From NCBI RefSeq assembly GCF_013409985.1, contig NZ_JACCBY010000001.1, forward strand, positions 186,001 through 250,000: 64,000 nt of DNA. The letters run 5' to 3'. The translations under genes and the position numbers were made by a program. Numbering within the stretch: position 1 is the first letter of the stretch; each line of letters begins with the position of its first letter. The notes under the pieces were generated by a model that saw only the letters and a program-made list of their open reading frames with translations, searched no databases and had not been told where the DNA came from. Shown one piece after another: positions 1-9,218 of this stretch. The DNA is from Sphingomonas melonis. Lineage in GTDB: Bacteria > Pseudomonadota > Alphaproteobacteria > Sphingomonadales > Sphingomonadaceae.

Positions 1-233
1 TTGCCGATCGCCGCCGCATCGGTCGGGCAGACGTCGGGGCAGAAGGTGTAGCCGAAATACATGATCCGGTACCGGCCGGCGAAGTCGCGGTCGCCAACGG
101 TGCGCCCGTCCTGATCGACCATCGTGAACGGCCCGCCGATCCTCGCCCCGGCGAGCGGCGGCGCCTCCTGCGGCGCGGCGTGACAGGCGACCAGCGCGAC
201 GGCGGCGAGCGGGGCGGAACGCAGAATGTTCAT
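1..233 (-). CDS. SCO1/SenC family copper chaperone (partial, C-terminus outside window)
   Basis: The reverse strand from 233 reads M-N-I-L-R-S-A-P-L-A-A-V-A-L-V-A-C, a lipoprotein or export signal ending in a lipobox-like cysteine. It continues into I-G-G-P-F-T-M-V-D-Q-D-G-R and F-G-Y-T-F-C-P-D-V-C-P, the thioredoxin-like SCO motif whose C-x-x-x-C pair binds copper. Proteins of this family help metallate the CuA site of cytochrome c oxidase in the periplasm. Only about 77 residues lie inside the window, so the distal copper-binding histidine cannot be checked. The gene diverges from the ankyrin gene at 296 across about 60 bp that must hold both promoters. Confidence 0.85.
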   Translation of the reverse strand, partial: MNILRSAPLAAVALVACHAAPQEAPPLAGARIGGPFTMVDQDGRTVGDRDFAGRYRIMYFGYTFCPDVCPTDAAAIG

Positions 234-295
234 GACCTCGCCAGCTCTGATCTGTTACCGGCAGAGCCGCAAGCTTTCCTCGTCAGGATCCCGCC

Positions 296-892
296 ATGAA
301 CCGTTCGCGCCTTCTCCTCGCGCTCGCCCTCGCCGCCGCCGCCGCGCCCGTCGCGGCGCAGCAACAGTCGGAGAGCTACAAGTTCCTCTCGGCGATCGAG
401 AAGGAGGACGGCAAGGAGGTCACGACGATGATCGAGACGCCGGGCAGCACGATCATCAACACCAAGGCGGTGACCACCGGCAAGGGCGCGCTGCATATCC
501 TCGTCGGCCATTCGGGCAGCCTCTACATGCAGTATCTGCTGCAGCATAAGGCCGACCCCAATATCCGCGACGCCAAGGGCAATACGCCGCTGATGCTGGC
601 GGCGCAGGCGGGGCGCGAGGATCTGATCGACCTGCTGCTCACCTACAACGCCAATATCAACCTCGCCAACAGCTCGGGGCAGACGCCGCTGATCCTCGCG
701 GTCAACGCGCGCAACGAGCCGATCGCGCGCAAGCTGCTCGCCAAGGGCGCCGACCCCGACCAGACCGACAATCTCGCCGGCATGTCGGCGCGCGCCTATG
801 CGCTGCGCGACTCGCGCAACCCGACGATGATCGCGCTGTTCAAGGATGCGCCCAAGAAGAGCCGGGCGCAGGTGGCTGGGCCGAAGTTCTGA
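296..892 (+). CDS. Secreted ankyrin-repeat protein
   Basis: A 198-residue protein with a clear Sec signal peptide (N-R-S-R-L-L-L-A-L-A-L then an Ala-rich stretch ending P-V-A-A-Q). At least three ankyrin repeats follow at about residues 60-160: A-L-H-I-L-V-G-H-S-G, T-P-L-M-L-A-A-Q-A-G-R-E-D and T-P-L-I-L-A-V-N-A-R-N-E, each ending in a loop such as A-D-P-N or A-N-I-N. The C-terminus is basic. Ankyrin repeats bind proteins; a periplasmic partner is inferred only from the signal peptide. The start is preceded by an AGGA ribosome-binding motif. It diverges from the SCO gene, but nothing shows that they act together. Confidence 0.85.
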   Translation: MNRSRLLLALALAAAAAPVAAQQQSESYKFLSAIEKEDGKEVTTMIETPGSTIINTKAVTTGKGALHILVGHSGSLYMQYLLQHKADPNIRDAKGNTPLMLAAQAGREDLIDLLLTYNANINLANSSGQTPLILAVNARNEPIARKLLAKGADPDQTDNLAGMSARAYALRDSRNPTMIALFKDAPKKSRAQVAGPKF

Positions 893-940
893 TCGGCCAG
901 CGCCGTTTGCTCCGGGACCCGCGCTCGGCGTCGGGTGCCA

Positions 941-1018
941 GAGCCTTCGACGGGCTCAGGCAGAACGGGTGGGTGCGGATACGATCTTACCGTTCGTGCT
1001 GAGCTTGTCGAAGCACGG
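941..1018. repeat. Inverted pair of a sphingomonad-type palindromic intergenic repeat
   Basis: The segment between the ankyrin and HAD genes contains CTTCGACGGGCTCAG followed by GAACGG (about 944-966). The same unit occurs inverted at about 990-1017 as CGTTCGTGCTGAGC then TTGTCGAAG. A second inverted pair of this unit lies at 47864-47932. Both copies sit at gene 3' ends. I recall related CTTCGACAAGCTCAG repeats as common in sphingomonad genomes; that is recollection, not something shown here. Confidence 0.75.
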
Positions 1019-1024
1019 TGGGTC

Positions 1025-1705
1025 TTACCGCCCCAGGGCGTGCAGCCCGAGCAACCGCGCCACCTCGCCGAAATCGGACGCCACATCGTGCACCCCGAGC
1101 GCACGCAGCCGCGCATCGTGGCCGGGGGCGCAATGCGTGCCGGCGCACAGGCCGATGACATGGCCGCCCGACGCCACCGCCCCGGTCGCGCCGACCGGCG
1201 AATCCTCGAGGATCGCGCACTCCGCGATATCGACGCCGATCGCCTTGGCCCCGTACCAATAGAGGTCTGGCGCTGGCTTGCCCTTTTCGACATGCTCGCG
1301 GCCGCTGTAGATATGGTCGCCGAACGCATCCGACAGGCCGATATGGTCGAGGTGGCGGCGGATCCACGCGGTCGGGCTCGACGAGACCACCGCACGCGGC
1401 AGGTCGGCGGGCAGCGATCGTACGAACGCCACCGCACCGGCGACCGCATCGATCCCCTCGGCCATCGCGCGCGCATCTTCCGCCTGGCGCGCTTCGGTGA
1501 AGCTGGCGGGCAGCGGCCCGCCGATCCAGCCCTCGACCGCGGCGCGGAAGTCGGCGCCGGCCAGCCCCATGAAATTGGCCATCGACTGTTCGGGCGTGGT
1601 CGGATGCCCCGCCGCGCTCAGCCATTCGGCGATCTGCCGGTTGCCGGCATATTCGCTCTCGATCAGCACGCCGTCGAAGTCGAACAGCAGTCCCTTGACC
1701 TTCAT
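1025..1705 (-). CDS. HAD-superfamily hydrolase, phosphoglycolate phosphatase/beta-phosphoglucomutase-like
   Basis: A 226-residue HAD hydrolase. Motif I is L-L-F-D-F-D-G-V-L-I-E-S-E at residues 6-18 and carries the nucleophilic aspartate and the general acid aspartate. Motif II appears as V-V-S-S-S-P-T. The conserved lysine falls in E-K-G-K-P-A-P-D and motif III is A-I-L-E-D-S-P-V-G. The helical cap between residues 20 and 90 places it with subfamily IA phosphatases, but the substrate cannot be read from the sequence. Its start overlaps the YggS stop by 4 bp (ATGA), so the two are probably co-transcribed and translationally coupled. Confidence 0.85.
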   Translation of the reverse strand: MKVKGLLFDFDGVLIESEYAGNRQIAEWLSAAGHPTTPEQSMANFMGLAGADFRAAVEGWIGGPLPASFTEARQAEDARAMAEGIDAVAGAVAFVRSLPADLPRAVVSSSPTAWIRRHLDHIGLSDAFGDHIYSGREHVEKGKPAPDLYWYGAKAIGVDIAECAILEDSPVGATGAVASGGHVIGLCAGTHCAPGHDARLRALGVHDVASDFGEVARLLGLHALGR

Positions 1706-2373
1706 GCCTTCTCTCCCCGCGCGCCGAACAAGGCGCTGCCGACCCGCACATGCGTCGCGCCGAGCGTCACCGCCGTCTCATAGTCCGACGACATGCCCAT
1801 GCTGAGCCCATCGAGCCCGACCTCGCGCGCCAGCTTGGCGAGCAGCGCGAAATAGGGCGCGGGCTCGACATCGGCGGGGGGGATGCACATCAGCCCGACC
1901 ACCGGCAGCCCGGCGGTCCGCGCCTGATCGAGCAATGCCGGCAGATCGGCGATGGCACAGCCGCCCTTCTGCTCTTCCGCGCCGATATTGACCTGGAGGA
2001 AGCACTCCGGTCGCCGCCCGGTCCTGGTCATCGCCTTGCCGAGCGCCTCGACCAGCGACGGCCGATCGACGGCATGGATCACGTCGAACAGCGCCACCGC
2101 CTCTTCGGCCTTGTTCGACTGGAGCTGGCCGATCAGGTGCAGCGCGACACCCGGATAGGCATCGCGCAGCGCCGGCCATTTCGCCGCCGCCTCCTGCACG
2201 CGATTCTCGCCGAACACGCGGTGACCGGCGTCGAGCAGCGGCCGGATCGTCTCGGCGTCGTGCGTCTTGGAGACGGCGATTAAGGTCACGTCGGCGGGTT
2301 CGCGGCCGGCGAGGCGCGCGGCATGCGCGATTCCGGCGGTGACGCGGTCGAGCGGGCTGGTGGCGGCAGTCAT
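1702..2373 (-). CDS. yggS: YggS family pyridoxal phosphate homeostasis protein
   Basis: A 223-residue alanine-racemase-fold protein. T-L-I-A-V-S-K-T-H near residue 30 holds the PLP-binding lysine, and H-R-V-F-G-E-N-R-V-Q-E and L-H-L-I-G-Q-L-Q-S-N-K are the YggS/PROSC signatures. L-S-M-G-M-S-S-D-Y and R-V-G-S-A-L-F-G-A-R close the barrel. Family members bind PLP without catalysing a known reaction and keep vitamin B6 and amino-acid pools balanced. It heads the two-gene unit with the HAD phosphatase downstream and diverges from a ThiE-like gene whose start lies only about 20 bp away. Confidence 0.93.
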   Translation of the reverse strand: MTAATSPLDRVTAGIAHAARLAGREPADVTLIAVSKTHDAETIRPLLDAGHRVFGENRVQEAAAKWPALRDAYPGVALHLIGQLQSNKAEEAVALFDVIHAVDRPSLVEALGKAMTRTGRRPECFLQVNIGAEEQKGGCAIADLPALLDQARTAGLPVVGLMCIPPADVEPAPYFALLAKLAREVGLDGLSMGMSSDYETAVTLGATHVRVGSALFGARGEKA

Positions 2374-2393
2374 GCTTGCCCTATAGCGGCGCG

Positions 2394-2912
2394 GTGGCCA
2401 ATCTGAACCGCAATATCGATCCGCGCCGTCACGCCTGGCTGATGACCGACGAGCGGATCGGCGACGCGCTGCTGCCGACGTTGCGGGCGCTGCCGCCGGG
2501 CGCGGGCGTGGTGTTCCGCCATTACCGACTGTCGCGCGGCGAGCGCCACCGGCTGTTCCTGCGCGTGCGGCGGCTGGCGCAGGCGCGTCGCCTGCGGATC
2601 AGCGCGGCGGGCGGGTTGCCGGGCGTATCAGGCCACGGCGGGCGACGTGCGACGACCCATGCGGTGCATGACCGACGAGAGGCGGTCGCGGCGGCACGCG
2701 CCGGGGCGGAGTGGCTGTTCGTGTCGCCGCTCTACGCGACGCGGTCGCATCCGGGTGCGCCGCCGTTGGGCGCTCGGCGGGCGCTGGAGATCACGCGGAA
2801 TGCCGGCGGCCGGCGGATCGCGCTGGGTGGGATGACCGCGGCGCGCTGGCTCCGGCTGCGGCGATACGGCTTCGACGGCTGGGCGGCGATCGACGGATTG
2901 GTGTCCGGCTGA
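2394..2912 (+). CDS. Thiamine phosphate synthase (ThiE/TenI-like) family protein
   Basis: About 172 residues in an arginine-rich TIM-barrel. Visible ThiE/TenI signatures are W-L-M-T-D-E-R near the N-terminus, A-E-W-L-F-V-S-P-L-Y-A-T-R-S-H-P, and R-I-A-L-G-G-M near the C-terminus, the phosphate-binding part of the barrel. Canonical ThiE condenses HMP-diphosphate with the thiazole phosphate. This protein is shorter than typical ThiE (about 210 residues) and the diphosphate-binding loop is not obvious, so a TenI-like or divergent role is possible. I chose the GTG at 2394; a TTG at 2376 is in frame but would almost abut the divergent yggS start. Confidence 0.65.
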   Translation: MANLNRNIDPRRHAWLMTDERIGDALLPTLRALPPGAGVVFRHYRLSRGERHRLFLRVRRLAQARRLRISAAGGLPGVSGHGGRRATTHAVHDRREAVAAARAGAEWLFVSPLYATRSHPGAPPLGARRALEITRNAGGRRIALGGMTAARWLRLRRYGFDGWAAIDGLVSG

Positions 2913-3058
2913 TCCCGTCGCGGTGGCGCAGGGACGCCAGCGTCGCTGACGCGGAGCAACCGTTCAAGCGACTGCCTGCGCAGGAGCAGGTCTCGAGTGT
3001 CAGCAGAATGTCACCAACGCCGCAAATGCCGACCTATCAGACCGGCTGCCGCTTCAGG

Positions 3059-3751
3059 TTAGAAGCGGAATGCCGTCCCGACATAGACCGACTGGCTGTC
3101 GCGCCGGTCGTCGTCCAGCCGCGCCAGCCGCTCGCGGTCCGACCGATAGCGCATGCCCGCGGTCACATCGAGGTTGCGGGTCAGCGAATAGGAGCTGCTG
3201 ACGTCGACCGAATAGCTCGGCAGTTCCTGCGTCAGCTTGGGCGTGTTCTCCAGCGGCCGGTCGGCGACGGCGACCAGGCGGCTGCTCGCGCGACCCGCGC
3301 GATAGCTGACCGCCACATCGGTCGATTCGCGGCTGCCCGGGATCGGCCCCAGATCGATGCGGTTGATCGCACCCGACACCGCGAAACGCTTCCAGCCCAC
3401 CGACACGCCCAGGTTGTAGGCGATCGGCTGGATGCCGACGGTCGGCGGCGTCACCGCACCGGTGCGACCGACATCGGCGAAGGCGGTGCGGCTCGAACGG
3501 GCGCGGACCGCGACGGTCACCGCGCGCTTGTCCTGCTGCGCCTCGGCGGGCGTGAAGCGGAAATCCGATTCGTCGAGACCGCCGCGCGCGATCGCTGCGG
3601 CAAGCCGCGGATCGGCGGCCGCCGGGGTGAACGATCCAGCGAAGCGCGACGCGATCGCGCGCTTGGCCGGAGCGGGGCGCTCGCTGGCACCGAAGGCAGG
3701 CGCGACCATGATAGCGGTAACGCAGAGCGTCGCCGTCATCACTCCAGTCAT
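3059..3751 (-). CDS. Exported protein of unknown function, possibly outer-membrane beta-barrel
   Basis: From the ATG at 3751 the protein has 230 residues with a signal peptide (M-T-G-V-M-T-A-T-L-C-V-T-A-I-M-V-A-P-A-F-G-A). The last 150 residues alternate polar and hydrophobic positions (for example S-T-D-V-A-V-S-Y-R-A-G and L-D-V-T-A-G-M-R-Y-R-S-D) and the protein ends Y-V-G-T-A-F-R-F. A terminal phenylalanine after alternating strands is typical of outer-membrane barrels, which is why I suggest one. An in-frame start at 3820 would put 23 residues before the signal peptide and is less likely. I do not recognise the family. Confidence 0.6.
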   Translation of the reverse strand: MTGVMTATLCVTAIMVAPAFGASERPAPAKRAIASRFAGSFTPAAADPRLAAAIARGGLDESDFRFTPAEAQQDKRAVTVAVRARSSRTAFADVGRTGAVTPPTVGIQPIAYNLGVSVGWKRFAVSGAINRIDLGPIPGSRESTDVAVSYRAGRASSRLVAVADRPLENTPKLTQELPSYSVDVSSSYSLTRNLDVTAGMRYRSDRERLARLDDDRRDSQSVYVGTAFRF

Positions 3752-3992
3752 CGCACGCCCTATGGCACGCTTCGCAAACACTAGCAGTCCCCTCGACTCC
3801 CGCTGCAACGCGCCTAACACGATTCAGGCCCACACCAATATGGAACCTTCATTGTCCCGTGCATCATTTCGGCCGACTGTTGCATTTGCCACACATATTG
3901 TGGGCCCCCAGCGCCACGACGCGTCGCTTGCGGCCCCCCCACTGCATCTATAGAGCGAAACGCGCCCTTTTTATCGCAGGACAGTTACGCCC

Positions 3993-4436
3993 ATGATCCG
4001 CTCGTTGCGCACCGCCCTCATGGTCGCCGCCATTGCGCTGCCGCTCGCCGCCTGCGGCGGCCGCGGTGGCAACGCCGTCGCCAAGACCGATCTTGCCGCC
4101 TCGAAGGTGACGACGATCGGCGTCAACGCCTATCTGTGGCGCGCAAGCCTCGATACCCTGTCGTTCATGCCGCTGCTGCAGACCGATTCCAACGGCGGCG
4201 TCATCGTCACCGACTGGTACGTCAACCCGCAGGTGCCGACTGAGCGGATGAAGGTCACCGTGTCGATCCTCGACCAGGATCTGCGCGCCGACGCGGTCCG
4301 CGTCGCGGCGCTGCGCGAGGTCAACCGCAACGGCCAGTGGGTTTCCGCCCCGGTCGCCGCCGCGACGACGCAGAAGCTCGAAGACGTCATCCTCACCCGG
4401 GCCCGCGATCTGCGCCGCGCGTCCATCGCGGGCTAA
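3993..4436 (+). CDS. DUF3576 family lipoprotein
   Basis: A 147-residue protein with a lipoprotein signal (L-P-L-A-A-C-G-G, cysteine near residue 21) followed by [18 protein letters not shown] and T-D-W-Y-V-N-P. These are the features I associate with DUF3576, a periplasmic lipoprotein family of alphaproteobacteria with no established function. It sits immediately before leuS-lptE-holA, its usual neighbours, with 8 bp between its stop and the leuS start, so it is probably the first gene of that operon. An AGGA motif lies about 13 nt before the ATG. Confidence 0.85.
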   Translation: MIRSLRTALMVAAIALPLAACGGRGGNAVAKTDLAASKVTTIGVNAYLWRASLDTLSFMPLLQTDSNGGVIVTDWYVNPQVPTERMKVTVSILDQDLRADAVRVAALREVNRNGQWVSAPVAAATTQKLEDVILTRARDLRRASIAG

Positions 4437-4444
4437 TCCAGACC

Positions 4445-6955
4445 ATGGTTACGCGTTTCAACGCGCTGCAAGCGGACTCGACCTGGCAGAAGGTCTGGGA
4501 CGACCGCCAGACCTTTGCCGCCCGCGACAACAGCGGCAAGCCGCAGAGCTACGTGCTCGAGATGTTCCCCTATCCCTCGGGGCGCATCCACATGGGCCAT
4601 GTGCGCAACTACACGATGGGCGACGTGCTCGCGCGCTTCCGTCGCATGCGCGGCTATGAGGTGCTCCACCCGATGGGCTGGGACGCGTTCGGCATGCCCG
4701 CCGAGAATGCGGCGATGGAAAAGCAGGTCCATCCCGGCAGCTGGACGCGCGAGAACATCGCGACGATGAAGGCGCAGCTCAAGCGGCTCGGCTTCGCGCT
4801 CGACTGGTCGCGGGAACTCGCGACCTGCGAGCCCGACTATTACGGCCACGAACAGGCGCTGTTCCTCGACATGTTCGCCGCCGGCCTGGTCTATCGCAAG
4901 GAATCGGCGGTCAACTGGGATCCGGTCGACATGACCGTGCTCGCCAATGAACAGGTGATCGACGGCCGCGGCTGGCGCTCGGGCGCGCTGGTCGAGAAGC
5001 GCAAGCTCAGCCAGTGGTTCCTCAAGATCACCGACTTCGCCGACGAACTGATCGAGGGGCTCGGCAAGCTCGAACACTGGCCCGACAAGGTCAAGCTGAT
5101 GCAGGAAAACTGGATCGGCAAGAGCCAGGGCCTGACCTTCGGCTTCACGGTGTCGGACGGTGGCACGGTCGAGGTGTTCTCGACGCGGCCGGATACGATC
5201 TTCGGGGCGAGCTTCGTTGCGGTCGCAGCGGATCACCCGATCGCGCAGGCGCTGGCCGAGCGGCCCGACGTTGCCGCGTTCATCGAGCGCTGCAAGCAGG
5301 GCGGCACGACCGCCGCCGAGCTGGAGACGCAGGAAAAGCTCGGCTTCGACACCGGCCTCACCGCGGCCCATCCCTTCGACGCAACCCGCCGGTTGCCGAT
5401 CTTCATCGCCAATTTCGTGCTGATGGATTATGGCACCGGCGCCGTGATGGGCGTGCCGGCGCACGACCAGCGCGACCTCGATTTCGCGCGCAAATACGAC
5501 CTTCCCGTGCAGCGCGTCGTCTCCGACGGTGAGACGACCGACCCGGTATTCACCGGCGACGAGGCCTATACCGGCCCCGGCGCCCTGGTGAATTCGCACT
5601 TCCTCGACGGCATGGACGTCGAGGATGCCAAGCGCGAGGTCATCCGCCGCGCCGAAGCGGGCGGCTGGGGCAAGGGCTCGACCGTCTATCGCCTGCGCGA
5701 TTGGGGCGTCAGCCGTCAGCGTTATTGGGGCACGCCGATCCCGATCATCCATTGCGAGGCGTGCGGCGTGCAGCCGGTCCCCAAGGACCAATTGCCCGTC
5801 GTGCTGCCGGAGGATGTCTCCTTCGCGGTGCCCGGCAACCCGCTCGACCGTCATCCCACCTGGAAGCATGTCGACTGCCCGGCGTGCGGCAAGCCCGCGG
5901 TGCGCGAGACCGACACGCTCGACACCTTCGCCGATTCCTCCTGGTATTTCATCCGCTTCGCCAGCCAGCCCAAGGACAGGCCGTTCGATCGCGCAATCGC
6001 CGAAAGCTGGCTGCCGGTCGGCCAGTATATCGGCGGGGTCGAGCATGCGATCCTCCACCTGCTCTACGCGCGCTTCTGGACGCGGGCGTTGCGCCATATC
6101 GGCCAGCTCGACATCGCCGAGCCGTTCACCGGCCTGTTCACGCAGGGCATGGTGACGCACGAGACGTATAAGTCCGCGGACGGCCGCTGGCTGTCGCCCG
6201 ACGATATCGAGATCGGCGAAGGCGCCCGTTTCGAGAAGGGCACCGGCAACCCCGTCACCGTCGGCCGCGTCGAGAAGATGTCGAAGTCGAAGAAGAACAC
6301 CGTCGATCCCGAGCCGATCGTCGATCGTTACGGTGCCGATGCGACGCGCTGGTTCATGCTGTCCGACTCGCCGCCCGAACGCGACCTGCCATGGAGCGAA
6401 TCGGGCATCGAGGGCGCGTGGCGTTTCATCCAGCGGCTGTGGCGGCTGTTCGACGGCGATGACGCGGCCCCCGGTGAGGGCGGCGATGTCGCGCTCGACC
6501 GCAAGCTGCACCAGACCATCCTCGGCATCGAACAGGATATCGAGGCGCTCGCCTTCAACAAGGCCGTCGCCAAGCTGTACGAGCTGTGCACCGCGATCGA
6601 GCGGGCAGCGCCGAGCCCGTCGCGCAGCAACGCGATCTACACGCTGATGCTGCTGGTCGCGCCGATGGTGCCGCATGTCGCGGAGGAAGCGTGGGCCGCC
6701 AGAGGCTTCGACGGCCTGATCGCCGATGCGTCCTGGCCCGAGGTCGATCCGAAGCTGCTCGTCGAGGACGAGGTGACGATCGCGGTGCAGGTCAACGGCA
6801 AGCTGCGCGATACGCTCACCCTGCCCAAGGACATGGCGCGCGATGCGATCGAGGCGGCGGCGCTCGCCTCCGACAAGATCGTCCGCCTGCTCGACGGCCA
6901 AACCCCGAAGAAGGTGATCGTCGTGCCCGGACGTCTCGTGAACATCGTCGCATGA
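4445..6955 (+). CDS. leuS: Leucyl-tRNA synthetase
   Basis: An 836-residue class I aminoacyl-tRNA synthetase. The HIGH-type motif is [14 protein letters not shown] (about residues 40-53), followed by F-G-M-P-A-E-N-A and F-A-L-D-W-S-R-E. The CP1 editing domain has G-V-P-A-H-D-Q-R-D, whose aspartate anchors the mischarged amino acid for hydrolysis. The KMSKS signature is K-M-S-K-S-K-K-N. It charges tRNA-Leu in the cytoplasm. The ATG at 4445 gives the usual M-x-x-R-F-N-A start; upstream in-frame codons overlap the DUF3576 gene. The stop overlaps the lptE start (ATGA). Confidence 0.97.
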   Translation: MVTRFNALQADSTWQKVWDDRQTFAARDNSGKPQSYVLEMFPYPSGRIHMGHVRNYTMGDVLARFRRMRGYEVLHPMGWDAFGMPAENAAMEKQVHPGSWTRENIATMKAQLKRLGFALDWSRELATCEPDYYGHEQALFLDMFAAGLVYRKESAVNWDPVDMTVLANEQVIDGRGWRSGALVEKRKLSQWFLKITDFADELIEGLGKLEHWPDKVKLMQENWIGKSQGLTFGFTVSDGGTVEVFSTRPDTIFGASFVAVAADHPIAQALAERPDVAAFIERCKQGGTTAAELETQEKLGFDTGLTAAHPFDATRRLPIFIANFVLMDYGTGAVMGVPAHDQRDLDFARKYDLPVQRVVSDGETTDPVFTGDEAYTGPGALVNSHFLDGMDVEDAKREVIRRAEAGGWGKGSTVYRLRDWGVSRQRYWGTPIPIIHCEACGVQPVPKDQLPVVLPEDVSFAVPGNPLDRHPTWKHVDCPACGKPAVRETDTLDTFADSSWYFIRFASQPKDRPFDRAIAESWLPVGQYIGGVEHAILHLLYARFWTRALRHIGQLDIAEPFTGLFTQGMVTHETYKSADGRWLSPDDIEIGEGARFEKGTGNPVTVGRVEKMSKSKKNTVDPEPIVDRYGADATRWFMLSDSPPERDLPWSESGIEGAWRFIQRLWRLFDGDDAAPGEGGDVALDRKLHQTILGIEQDIEALAFNKAVAKLYELCTAIERAAPSPSRSNAIYTLMLLVAPMVPHVAEEAWAARGFDGLIADASWPEVDPKLLVEDEVTIAVQVNGKLRDTLTLPKDMARDAIEAAALASDKIVRLLDGQTPKKVIVVPGRLVNIVA

Positions 6956-7443
6956 AGCGCCTGCTGCTCCTCGCACCGCTCGCGCTGCTCGCCTCCGGCT
7001 GCGGCCTGCGTCCGCTCTACAGCGGCGGGTCGGGCGGCGCAGTCGCCGGTACGCTCGCGCATGTCGAGGTCGCGCCGATCGACGGCAAATCGGGCTGGCT
7101 GATGAGCAACGCGCTCCGCGACCGGCTCGCCCCGGACGGCACGCCGCAATACCGGCTCGACGTGCGGCTGGACGACAAGATCGCCGGCTTCGGCGTCCGT
7201 CGCGACGACAGCGTCACCCGCGAGCGCCGGACGTTGCGCGCGCGGTTCCAGCTGGTGAACCTCGCCGACGGCAGCGTGCTGCTCGACGACACCGCCGGGT
7301 CGGATGCCGGCATCGACGTCGTCCAGTCGGAATATGCGACGATCGCGGCGGAGAATACCGCGCTCGAACGGCTGGCCGGGATCGTCGCCGACCAGATCGT
7401 CGCGCGCGTCGCCATCTACGCCCGCGGCCGCCCGGCGCGATGA
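6952..7443 (+). CDS. lptE: LPS-assembly lipoprotein LptE
   Basis: A 163-residue lipoprotein with signal [17 protein letters not shown], lipidation expected on that cysteine, then the characteristic G-L-R-P-L-Y. LptE plugs the LptD barrel and helps deliver lipopolysaccharide to the outer-membrane surface. Sequence conservation in this family is low; the call rests on size, the lipobox, the L-R-P-L-Y motif and the fixed position between leuS and holA. Both ends overlap the neighbours by 4 bp, so translation of the three genes is probably coupled. Confidence 0.88.
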   Translation: MKRLLLLAPLALLASGCGLRPLYSGGSGGAVAGTLAHVEVAPIDGKSGWLMSNALRDRLAPDGTPQYRLDVRLDDKIAGFGVRRDDSVTRERRTLRARFQLVNLADGSVLLDDTAGSDAGIDVVQSEYATIAAENTALERLAGIVADQIVARVAIYARGRPAR

Positions 7444-8459
7444 AGGCCAACGCGCGCGACATCCGGTCCGCGCTGGAACGCCCCTCGCCCGACATTCGCC
7501 TGTACCTGCTGCATGGGCCGGATGGCTCGGCCACCGCCGAACTCGCCGGCTTGCTCGCCAAGGCCATGGGGCCGGAGGCGGAACGCGTCGACCTCGACGG
7601 AGCGACGCTGCGATCCGATCCGGCACGGCTCGCCGATGAGGCCGCGTCGATGTCGCTGTTCGGCGGGGCGCGGCACATCCGCGTCTCCCCGGCTGGCGAG
7701 GAATGCCTTGAGGCCTTCACCGCGTTGCTCGAGGCGGAGCATGCCGGCAACCCGGTGGTTGCGCTTGCCCCGACGGTCAAGTCGACCGCCAAGATCGTCA
7801 AGCTGGCGATCGACTCCCGCCGCGCCATGGCGTTCGCCGCCTATGAGCCGAGCGCAGCCGATCTCGAACGGCTGGCGGCGGCGATGGCGCGCGACCAGGG
7901 CTTGCGCCCGACCAACACCGCCGCCGCGCGGCTCGCCGCGACCTGTGGCGGCGATCGCGCCGTGCTGGCGCGCGAGATCGAGAAGCTGGCGTTGTTCCTC
8001 GACGCCGCCCCCGATCGCCCGCACGACCTCGACGATGCCGCGCTCGACGCGATCGGCGCGGATCTCGGCGAGGCGGAGATGGGTCAGGTGGTCGAAGCCG
8101 TCGTAACCGGCCGTACGGCCATGCTGGGCGCGGAACTGGGCCGTCTGAGCGAGGCGGGCACCTCTCCCATCCCCTGGCTCCGCCTGCTCGCCCGCCGGCT
8201 GATGACGCTCGCCGAGATGAAGGCGGAGATCGACGCCGGCGCGACGCAGGACACGGTCTTCAAGCGCCACCGGATCTTCTTCAAGGAGGAAGCCGCCACC
8301 GCGCAGGCTCTGCGTCGCTGGACTCCCGCGATGCTTGGCACCGCGCTGACCCGCGTCCGCCATGCCGAGCGTGCGATCATGGCGAGTGGCAACGCCGGCA
8401 GCGTGCTGGCCGATCACGCGCTGACCGAATTGACGCGGGGCGTGGAACGGCGGGGCTGA
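7440..8459 (+). CDS. holA: DNA polymerase III delta subunit
   Basis: A 339-residue AAA+-like clamp-loader subunit. The N-terminal domain has L-Y-L-L-H-G-P-D (about residues 20-27) without a Walker A lysine, as expected for the non-ATPase delta subunit. The middle domain includes M-S-L-F-G-G-A-R-H-I-R-V, and the C-terminal collar includes W-L-R-L-L-A-R-R-L-M-T-L. Delta opens the beta clamp during loader action. It is the third gene of leuS-lptE-holA and begins within the lptE stop. Confidence 0.93.
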   Translation: MKANARDIRSALERPSPDIRLYLLHGPDGSATAELAGLLAKAMGPEAERVDLDGATLRSDPARLADEAASMSLFGGARHIRVSPAGEECLEAFTALLEAEHAGNPVVALAPTVKSTAKIVKLAIDSRRAMAFAAYEPSAADLERLAAAMARDQGLRPTNTAAARLAATCGGDRAVLAREIEKLALFLDAAPDRPHDLDDAALDAIGADLGEAEMGQVVEAVVTGRTAMLGAELGRLSEAGTSPIPWLRLLARRLMTLAEMKAEIDAGATQDTVFKRHRIFFKEEAATAQALRRWTPAMLGTALTRVRHAERAIMASGNAGSVLADHALTELTRGVERRG

Positions 8460-8474
8460 TCCGTCGGGCGGCGC

Positions 8475-9218
8475 CTAGCGCAGCACCCGCCCGAACAGCG
8501 CCAGCGCCCAGCCGGTCGCCGCGACGAACAGCGCCGGGTCGTACCGCGGCCCCTCGTCGCGCAGGAAGGCATGCTGCCCGTTCACCTCATGCCATTCATA
8601 GGTCGCGCCGACCTCTTCGAGCCGCGCACGGATCGCCTGGCGTCCCGCGAACGGCACATGCGGGTCCTGCCGACCGAAAACGAACAGCGTCTCCGCCCGC
8701 AGCTCGGCCATACGCGCGAGGCTGTCGTCCGACCGGCCCTCGCCCAGCGTCCCTGAGTGGATGTCGGTCGGGTAGAACAACGCCGCCGCACGCACCCGCG
8801 GATCGAGCGCCGCGCGATAGGCGAGATGCCCGCCGAGGCACACGCCAACCGTCCCCAGCCGCCCCGAACAGGCAGGATGCTGCGCCAGCGTGTCGAGGAC
8901 CAGCGTGGCGTCGCGATCGAAGCCCGCCACCGGCTTGGTGACCTTGAGGTCATTGCCCCGCGCCGTGCCCTCGGCATCGTAGCGCAGCACCGTCCCCGGC
9001 GCCTCATAATCGTGATAGACTTCCGGGACCGCGACGACATAGCCATGGCCGGCGAAGAAGGCGGCAAGCCGGCGGATCGGATCGGTGACCTGGTAGATTT
9101 CCGAATAGAGCACGAGGCCGGGGAACCGCCCCTCCCCCGCCGGTCGGAACCAGTGCGTCCGCATCACCCCGCCGTCTGCGGTGGGCAGATCGTCATATTC
9201 GTCGCTGCGCAGGATCAT
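8475..9218 (-). CDS. Dienelactone hydrolase family protein, coupled to parB
   Basis: From the ATG at 9218 the protein has 247 residues with an alpha/beta-hydrolase fold. The nucleophile elbow is G-V-C-L-G-G-H (cysteine, as in dienelactone hydrolases), the acid is in F-G-R-Q-D-P-H-V-P, and the histidine is in N-G-Q-H-A-F. The substrate is unknown. An upstream in-frame start at 9248 would overlap parB by 31 bp. The ATG at 9218 instead shares one base with the parB TGA (TGATG), a typical re-initiation junction, so this gene is the last member of the mnmG-rsmG-parA-parB chain. Confidence 0.87.
   Translation of the reverse strand: MILRSDEYDDLPTADGGVMRTHWFRPAGEGRFPGLVLYSEIYQVTDPIRRLAAFFAGHGYVVAVPEVYHDYEAPGTVLRYDAEGTARGNDLKVTKPVAGFDRDATLVLDTLAQHPACSGRLGTVGVCLGGHLAYRAALDPRVRAAALFYPTDIHSGTLGEGRSDDSLARMAELRAETLFVFGRQDPHVPFAGRQAIRARLEEVGATYEWHEVNGQHAFLRDEGPRYDPALFVAATGWALALFGRVLR

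Noticed and set aside
4433..6976. 847-codon open frame antisense to leuS
   Set aside because: A GC-rich shadow frame of leuS; its composition is His/Arg/Asp-rich and no family motif appears. The same applies to many other long antisense frames, for example over dnaE2, rho and the hybrid kinase.
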